The notes beneath the pieces were generated by a model. That model did not search any database. It saw only the letters and a program-made list of their open reading frames with translations, and was not told the DNA's origin. Positions 5,750-10,523 of a stretch of 10,523 nt of DNA are shown here, piece by piece (the stretch's first letter is position 1; the number at the start of each line of letters is the position of its first letter). This DNA comes from Amoebophilaceae bacterium UBA1467 (GTDB lineage Bacteria > Bacteroidota > Bacteroidia > Cytophagales > Amoebophilaceae): contig DCSL01000042.1 of assembly GCA_002325615.1 (NCBI GenBank), positions 1-10,523 on the forward strand. Reading direction: 5' to 3'. Position numbers and translations under genes: made by a program.

Positions 5750-6877
5750 ATGATACGAGCTACCAGAGCAACATGCTTATCTCATCTATTCACTATGACC
5801 TTCTTGGTATTGACTATTCAAAGCTGCTTGATAGGACGAGACAGGGATGATCGCGGAGAAGTAGTAGGCGTATCGGGAAGGCTCGGCTGGAAAATGGAAA
5901 CACCGTTTGATATGGTTTTTATTCCTGGTGGCTCTTGCGTAATTGGCGCCGTTGATCAAGATATGGCTTCTCTCGTCAACCCTCCAAACCAGGTAGCGGT
6001 TAGTAGCCTATACGTGGATAAATGTCAGGTTACCAATAACAAGTATCGTCAGTTTATCAATGCGTTATTAGAAGAAGCAGCATCTATGCAGGAAGCACGC
6101 AATACATCTGACGAGCAGGAGGAGAGAGACCCTTCTAGTGTTGTAGAAGGGTCCTCCATTGAAAAAGAGACAAGTACTTCTAGCGTGCTTAGTGAGGAAG
6201 TAATTATGAAGGAGCTGTATCCAGATATGAGCGTGTGGCAAAAGGACTTTGCTCACCATATGGCAGATCGTATGGTAGAGTGTTACTATGAGCACATTTC
6301 TTTTGATGACTTTCCTGTAGTAGGTATTACCTGGGAAGCAGCGCGGCACTTTGCAGTATGGAGAACTAAGCACTTGAATACATACAGGGAGGAACACGGT
6401 TTGTGGGAAATGCCTAAATTTAGGCTTCCTACAGCTGCAGAGTGGACCTATGCTGCTAGGGGCGGCAACCCGTTTGCTAAGTACCCATGGGGTGGGCCTT
6501 ACGTGAGAGATGCCAGAGGAAAGCTGCTTGCCAACTTTAAATCTAGCAGAGGTAATTACAGAGAATGTGGATACGATCACACCTCTCCCGTCGATCACTT
6601 TGCACCCAATGACTATGGCTTGCACATAGGTGGGAACGTATCTGAGTAGACCTTAGATGCTTACAACCCGGCAGCAGCAGCCCGCATGTGGGATTTAAAT
6701 CCTATTTATCTTGATGACCAAGAACCTCGCAAGGTTATTAAAGGGGGTTCCTGGAAGGATATTGCTCGTTTTTTACAAACAGATGCTATTGACTACGAGT
6801 ACAAAGACCGAGCCAGGTCTTACATTGGCTTTCGGTGCGTGATGCCCCACATTGGTGAAGAGCCTAGTAATAAATAA
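5750..6877 (+). pseudogene. gldK: GldK (PorK-like) type IX secretion ring lipoprotein, interrupted by an in-frame TAG
   Basis: GldK is an outer-membrane lipoprotein with a formylglycine-generating-enzyme/sulfatase-modifying-factor fold; with GldN it forms the periplasmic ring of the type IX secretion and gliding apparatus. Residues 1-25 are a lipoprotein-like signal with Cys26 (IQSC) as probable acylation site; ATG 5795 (residue 16) is an alternative start. The domain runs from FDMVFIPGGS (about 53-62) through VDKCQVTNNKYRQF (89-102), FPVVGITWEAARHFAVWRT (188-206), RLPTAAEW (225-232) and GGNVSE (294-299). Codon 300 is TAG (6647-6649) where the GNVSEW motif requires TGG. The frame then continues intact for 75 codons (TLDAYNP..., VIKGGSWKDIARFLQT, SYIGFRCVMP) to TAA 6875-6877. 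The total is 375 codons plus the stops, compared with about 460 in Flavobacterium GldK. An atypical Ser/Glu-rich insert lies at about 108-148. gldL follows 24 nt downstream. A sequencing error or readthrough cannot be excluded. Confidence 0.93.
6121..6157 (+). repeat. Strong hairpin inside the gldK insert
   Basis: The arms GACCCTTCTA (6128-6137) and TAGAAGGGTC (6144-6153) form a perfect 10-bp stem with a 6-nt loop. GGAG (6121-6124) and CTCC (6154-6157) can extend it past a 3-nt bulge. It lies within the Ser/Glu-rich insert of GldK, outside the conserved domain core. The following bases (ATTGAAAAAG) contain no U-run, so it does not resemble a terminator. Confidence 0.7.
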
Positions 6878-6901
6878 TTAATAATAAAAAATAACGCATA
6901 C

Positions 6902-7711
6902 ATGGCTAGAAACTTATTCCTGACGCATAACTTCAAGATGAAGTTTTACAAAGACATCATGCCTAAAATTTATGGCATTGGTGCTGCTATTGTTATAGCC
7001 GGAGCAATGTTTAAGCTGCTCAACTGGCCTGGAGGAGCCTTGATGCTAGGGTTAGGGCTGACGACAGAGGCAATTATTTTTTTCTTGAGCTCCTTTGAGC
7101 CTAAAGAGAAAGAATTGGACTGGACTAAGGTGTATCCAGAGCTGCTCGGAGCCCATGAAGGCAGTGCGACTTTGGCCAGCGCCAGGTCTCATGGCCTTGT
7201 TGGAGAGAAAATAGACGACATGTTTGCTCAAGCCCGAATAGATAGTGCATTGATTGAGCGACTGGGACAAGGCATGCACCGCCTTGCTGACACTGTTGCC
7301 AACCTGTCCTCCGTGCCTGATCTTTCAGAAGCGACAAAAAAGTACACAACCAATATAGAAAAAGCCTCTGCAGTATTAGAAAATATGTATGAAGCACACG
7401 AAGGTGCCTTGGGGGCTATTCACAGTCTAGTAAGTGTGTCTCAGGACATGCAGTACTACCATGCGCAGATCCAAAACATTACCGAAACGCTAAGCGCACT
7501 CAACACAGCTTATAAAAAAGAGTCACAAGAGGCCGACTTGCGTTCGAAAACAACGTACGAAGTCTGCACACGTATTGCTGAGTCTATGAGAAAGCTGCAA
7601 ACGGCCAGTGAGGAAACGGAAAGATTTGAAGCAGAACTGGTTCAGCTTAGCACAAAGATAGCCTCTCTGAATGGCATCTACGGAAATATGCTGGCAGCAC
7701 TTAAAAAGTAA
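6902..7711 (+). CDS. gldL: GldL (PorL-like) inner-membrane motor component of the type IX secretion system
   Basis: GldL and GldM form the proton-motive-force-driven motor in the inner membrane that powers type IX secretion and gliding. Two hydrophobic helices are visible at about 22-40 (KIYGIGAAIVIAGAMFKLL) and 44-64, with the short LLNWPGG turn typical of the family between them. Charged residues inside the helices, Lys38 and Glu56 (TTEAIIFF), are candidates for the conserved intramembrane ion-path residues known in GldL; exact equivalence was not aligned. The rest (about 67-269) is predicted cytoplasmic and mostly helical with heptad-like character. At 269 residues it is longer than Flavobacterium johnsoniae GldL (about 215), mainly through this soluble part. 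ATG 6902 directly precedes family-like sequence. It is the second gene of gldKLMN, 24 nt after gldK and 33 nt before gldM. Confidence 0.93.
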   Translation: MARNLFLTHNFKMKFYKDIMPKIYGIGAAIVIAGAMFKLLNWPGGALMLGLGLTTEAIIFFLSSFEPKEKELDWTKVYPELLGAHEGSATLASARSHGLVGEKIDDMFAQARIDSALIERLGQGMHRLADTVANLSSVPDLSEATKKYTTNIEKASAVLENMYEAHEGALGAIHSLVSVSQDMQYYHAQIQNITETLSALNTAYKKESQEADLRSKTTYEVCTRIAESMRKLQTASEETERFEAELVQLSTKIASLNGIYGNMLAALKK

Positions 7712-7744
7712 GCAAGATACTTCTAATCAAGATATTCTGAATCC

Positions 7745-9328
7745 ATGGCCGGAGAAAAGCTGAGTGCAAGACAAAAGATGATCGGGATGATGTACCTGGT
7801 GCTGACAGCATTATTGGCGCTTCAGGTGAGTGGCAGTGTGTTAGATAAGTTTATACTGATTAACAAAAGCTTAGAGCGAGGTGTTGTCCTAAAGATGCAA
7901 GAGAACGCCAGAAGCCTAGAAAGCATACAAGCCACCGTGCAAGAGATGAGCAATAGGGAAGATGATATTAAGGTTTTCAATACCGCGCTGAGTGTGAGAA
8001 AGGAAACCCAACAAGTTATTAGTCATATAGATAGCCTAAAAACCAAGCTTGTTGTACTCACAGGAGGAAAAGACAAAAAAACTGGACGTCCTAAAGGGTT
8101 GAAAAACGAAACTTCTGTAGCCAAGCTGATGCTTCATGATGGCAAAGGCATCGAGCTACAAAAAATACTCAATGGTTACACACAATATCTGACACAAGCC
8201 ACTGGTATAGAATTTGCACCAATTGCCTTAGATGCCAAAGACAGCGCACTTTTCAAAGATGATCCCAACCAATCTACTAAGGACTTTGCTACCCTAAATT
8301 TTGATACAACGCCCCTAGGAGCAGCTTTGGCAACACTCAGTCAATTTGCTTCAGATATCGTTCATGCAGAAACAAAAGCGTTGGCAGCGCTAGCTAACAG
8401 TGTGGGTGCTGAAGACATTAAGTTTGATAATCTGGTTCCATTGGTTAAACCGCAATCCAATATCGTGGCAGCTGGGGCCAAATACAAAGCAAAACTGTTT
8501 CTTGCAGCCTCCTCTTCTGGGGTCGATCCTGAGATGACCATTGATGGGAAAAAAATCATTGTGGAAGAAGGGGTAGGAAGCATAGAGTTTTTGGCATCAC
8601 CAGGAAAGTACAATGAAGATGGGCTGGCCAGGAAAATATTCAAAGCGGCCATTAAGCTCAAATTGCCTGGTGGGAAAGAAACTATTTTGACGGAAGATAT
8701 AGCGTATTTTGTAGCCAAGCCCGTTATTCAAGTGCAGTCTGCAGCGGTACAGGCTTTGTACCTCAACTGTGGTAATGAGTTGAATATACAGGTACCCGCA
8801 CTAGGTACAGAATACAATCCTAGTTTTTCTGCTACCGGGGCTAGTGTGCTTTCTGGCGAGGGAAGAGGCTTGGTCACTGTAGTTCCTAATGCTCTCGAAG
8901 TAAAACTTAATATTTATAGCAACAAAAACTTATTAGATACACAACTCTTCAAAGTTAGGAGAATACCTAAGCCAGAAATATTCATCACCAGTAAAGGAAA
9001 GGTACTCAATGAAAAGCAAGGTATACCTGTTCCGGGCCCCAGAAGTTTAGAGGTAAGGGCCATAGCTGATGAAAGCTTTAGAACCTTTTTACCTAAAGAT
9101 GCACGTTACAGAGTAGCACAGTGGGAAGTTTCTTTGGCACGTGGTAGCAGGGCCTTGAAGACCCAAAGCGTGAATAGCCAGGATGTAAGCCTCCATGATT
9201 TCGTTGCTTTAGCAAAACCTGGCGACAGGCTAGTGATTGAGATAAAAAAAGTAGAACGGCTAAACTTTAAAGGAGAAATAGAGGCAGTAAAAATTGGCAC
9301 CATTATTCATACCATTCCATTAACCTAA
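7745..9328 (+). CDS. gldM: GldM (PorM-like) periplasm-spanning component of the type IX secretion system
   Basis: GldM is anchored by one N-terminal membrane helix in the GldL ring, and its periplasmic domains reach the GldK/GldN ring, transmitting motor movement. The N-terminus MAGEKLSARQKMIGMMYLVL is diagnostic (GldM proteins begin MAGGKLTPRQKMINLMYLV-like). The membrane helix covers about residues 12-30. Residues from about 35 to 220 form a mostly helical domain with coiled-coil character. This is followed by beta-rich segments to the C-terminus: a region around AAGAKYKAKLFLAASSSG, a middle part with ALYLNCGNELNIQVPAL, and an end with VRRIPKPEIFITSKGK and a terminal beta-rich part. The 527-residue length is close to F. 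johnsoniae GldM (about 513). There is no internal stop. gldL ends 33 nt upstream and gldN starts 10 nt downstream, consistent with one transcript. Confidence 0.95.
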   Translation: MAGEKLSARQKMIGMMYLVLTALLALQVSGSVLDKFILINKSLERGVVLKMQENARSLESIQATVQEMSNREDDIKVFNTALSVRKETQQVISHIDSLKTKLVVLTGGKDKKTGRPKGLKNETSVAKLMLHDGKGIELQKILNGYTQYLTQATGIEFAPIALDAKDSALFKDDPNQSTKDFATLNFDTTPLGAALATLSQFASDIVHAETKALAALANSVGAEDIKFDNLVPLVKPQSNIVAAGAKYKAKLFLAASSSGVDPEMTIDGKKIIVEEGVGSIEFLASPGKYNEDGLARKIFKAAIKLKLPGGKETILTEDIAYFVAKPVIQVQSAAVQALYLNCGNELNIQVPALGTEYNPSFSATGASVLSGEGRGLVTVVPNALEVKLNIYSNKNLLDTQLFKVRRIPKPEIFITSKGKVLNEKQGIPVPGPRSLEVRAIADESFRTFLPKDARYRVAQWEVSLARGSRALKTQSVNSQDVSLHDFVALAKPGDRLVIEIKKVERLNFKGEIEAVKIGTIIHTIPLT

Positions 9329-9338
9329 AAAGTTTGCC

Positions 9339-10199
9339 ATGAAACGTTTTGCTTTGCTATGCATTGTAGGTCTTCTAGGATTAATCTTTAGTTCCCCTGC
9401 ACAGGCGGCGGAAGAGCCGGATGCTGATAGTCCTCATGTAGCATATAATCCACACTCGCTCTATCCCATCCCAGAGGAAAATGTTCTGATTAAAAATAGA
9501 ATATGGAGGCACATAGACTTGAAAGAAAAATCGAACAAATCTTTCTTCCCTCATAAGAACGAGATTACCAAAGTTATCATTGAGGGCGTAGAAACAGGCT
9601 TATTGACCGTTTACAGCGACGAAGCTTTTACAAAACCGATGACCAAAGAAGAGTTCTTTGAAAAACTCAAGCTTCCAAAAGCTGATGATTTTTCTGAAGA
9701 AGAAAAAGCTTTGGGATTTACAGATGACAATGCATGGCAAGACAAAGTTCAAGAAAAATCAACTGCTCAAAAAGAAAAGCTAGCGGAGTACTTTTTACCA
9801 AACGAAGTCTCTATTCTCGAGCTGATGGAAGACTGGATATTCGATAAGGTGAGGTCGGTACAGATTTATGATGTACAATCCGTCAAACTAATTATTCCAG
9901 CAGATAAGTTTGAGACGGGCCTGTGTAGAGAAATAGGAATCTTTAAATACAAGGACCTAGCTGCATACTTTGATGAAAAGGAGCTAGCTTGGGTCAATGT
10001 ACATAACGGTGCTGGTAATATTAAAATGACGGAAGCTTTTGCGCTCAGATTATTTAGTTCTAGAATTGTTAAACTGGAAAATCCAGACGATAACACGATA
10101 GCAGATCTATACAATAAAACGCCTAAAGCAGCTGTCATAGCTTCCAAGGAACTAGAGGAAAAGCTTTTGGAAAAAGAATATTTTCTATGGGAACCCTAA
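9339..10199 (+). CDS. gldN: GldN (PorN-like) periplasmic ring protein of the type IX secretion system
   Basis: GldN binds GldK to build the outer periplasmic ring that GldM contacts. A classical signal peptide is visible: MKRF, a hydrophobic run to about 18, then SSPAQA with cleavage likely after Ala23. Mature family-like features include VLIKNRIWRHIDLKEKSN (about 49-66), the FFPHKNEITKVIIEGVETGLLTVY stretch, a charged central section (ADDFSEEEKALGFTDD), ILELMEDWIFDKVRSVQIYDVQSVKLI, and the terminal KTPKAAVIASKELEEKLLEKEYFLWEP. The 286 residues fit the family (about 290-310). It is the last gene of the operon, 10 nt after gldM. No other secretion genes follow before the window ends, and no clear intrinsic terminator was found after its TAA. 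Confidence 0.94.
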   Translation: MKRFALLCIVGLLGLIFSSPAQAAEEPDADSPHVAYNPHSLYPIPEENVLIKNRIWRHIDLKEKSNKSFFPHKNEITKVIIEGVETGLLTVYSDEAFTKPMTKEEFFEKLKLPKADDFSEEEKALGFTDDNAWQDKVQEKSTAQKEKLAEYFLPNEVSILELMEDWIFDKVRSVQIYDVQSVKLIIPADKFETGLCREIGIFKYKDLAAYFDEKELAWVNVHNGAGNIKMTEAFALRLFSSRIVKLENPDDNTIADLYNKTPKAAVIASKELEEKLLEKEYFLWEP

Positions 10200-10523
10200 G
10201 TCATCAACGTATTCTGCATCGTCGTAAAACTTAGCCAGCACTGGTGCTCAACTGCATTATCCCGTAGTATCTCACTGGCGTAGGAGAAGCGCGAAACATA
10301 AGGCATTTTTTCCCCAGCCTTTGGGGTCAAGCCCTCAAGATGCCCTCTCCATAGAAGCCACTATGTAGTTATTGGTTTACTGAATCAGATGTACTGGCTT
10401 TTTTCACTAAGCTAGATCTATTGCCTTGCAACCAGCAAATGCTACGCGGTAGGACTAAGAAATTTCTCTAAATTGGGCGCACCCATCTAGCGGCTCACGA
10501 ACGTGTGGCTCTTACCGTAAACA
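10200..10523. other. 324-nt tail with no supported gene
   Basis: No coding region with a credible start and family similarity was found on either strand. The longest open stretch on the minus strand is about 54 codons ending at the TAG at 10200-10198; it contains an ATG giving 34 residues but matches nothing I recognise. A CCCCA/TGGGG hairpin at 10312-10326 is preceded, not followed, by a T-run (10305-10311). The tail shares short words with the 2273-2294 spacer. It could be a decayed gene or mobile-element remnant, or the upstream region of a gene beyond the window. Confidence 0.5.

Noticed and set aside
6068..6625. 185-codon minus-strand ORF opposite gldK
   Set aside because: Antisense shadow of the strongly conserved gldK frame; its translation shows no family-like features.
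6686..6877. Separate 63-residue protein starting at ATG 6686
   Set aside because: It is in frame with gldK and encodes the C-terminal GldK motifs, so it is the tail of the interrupted gene rather than an independent gene.
8362..8718. 118-codon minus-strand ORF inside gldM
   Set aside because: Antisense shadow of gldM with no recognisable features.
10312..10326. Hairpin CCCCA/TGGGG after gldN as a terminator
   Set aside because: It is preceded by the T-run, not followed by one, is only a 5-bp stem, and lies more than 110 nt past the gldN stop.
1..10523. tRNA, rRNA, CRISPR arrays or complete insertion sequences
   Set aside because: None was seen on reading both strands; no regularly spaced repeats and no transposase-like frame.

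Overview
This window looks like a chromosomal segment of a Bacteroidota bacterium. The strongest evidence is a gldK-gldL-gldM-gldN operon, the core of the type IX secretion/gliding machinery, which is essentially restricted to that phylum. Two further points fit: genes lack clear Shine-Dalgarno sites, and at least one start is preceded by a TAnnTTTG-type -7 element. The G+C content looks moderate to low by eye. An endosymbiont of the Amoebophilus/Cardinium type is possible, since one core gene is broken and many spacers appear empty, but that is inference and was not tested.

Layout. Positions 1-777 (minus) hold the N-terminal 259 codons of mnmG, which runs off the left edge. The 342-nt divergent spacer (778-1119) contains a perfect 16-bp parS-type palindrome and a longer imperfect inverted repeat. 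On the plus strand follow a MarC-family membrane protein gene and rnhA (RNase HI), one nucleotide apart, then a possible tiny cysteine-rich ORF. Convergent to these, on the minus strand, are mraY (peptidoglycan lipid I synthesis), hisS (histidyl-tRNA synthetase) and ybaB (nucleoid-associated protein), read in that order from 5513 down to 2422. On the plus strand from 5750 to 10199 lies gldKLMN, with a Bacteroidota-type promoter candidate just upstream. The last 324 nt (10200-10523) hold no gene that I can support.

How the genes work together. GldL and GldM form the inner-membrane motor, and GldK (outer-membrane lipoprotein) with GldN forms the periplasmic ring. The gldK reading frame is interrupted by an in-frame TAG exactly where the conserved Trp of the GNVSEW motif should be. 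The downstream 75 residues remain in frame and conserved in character. The rest of the operon (gldL, gldM, gldN) is intact. TAG is used as a normal stop by marC and mraY here, so a code change is unlikely. The likely explanations are recent pseudogenisation, readthrough or a sequence error. The second notable item is the parS site beside mnmG (gidA), a classical origin-proximal gene, which suggests the window lies near the chromosome origin.
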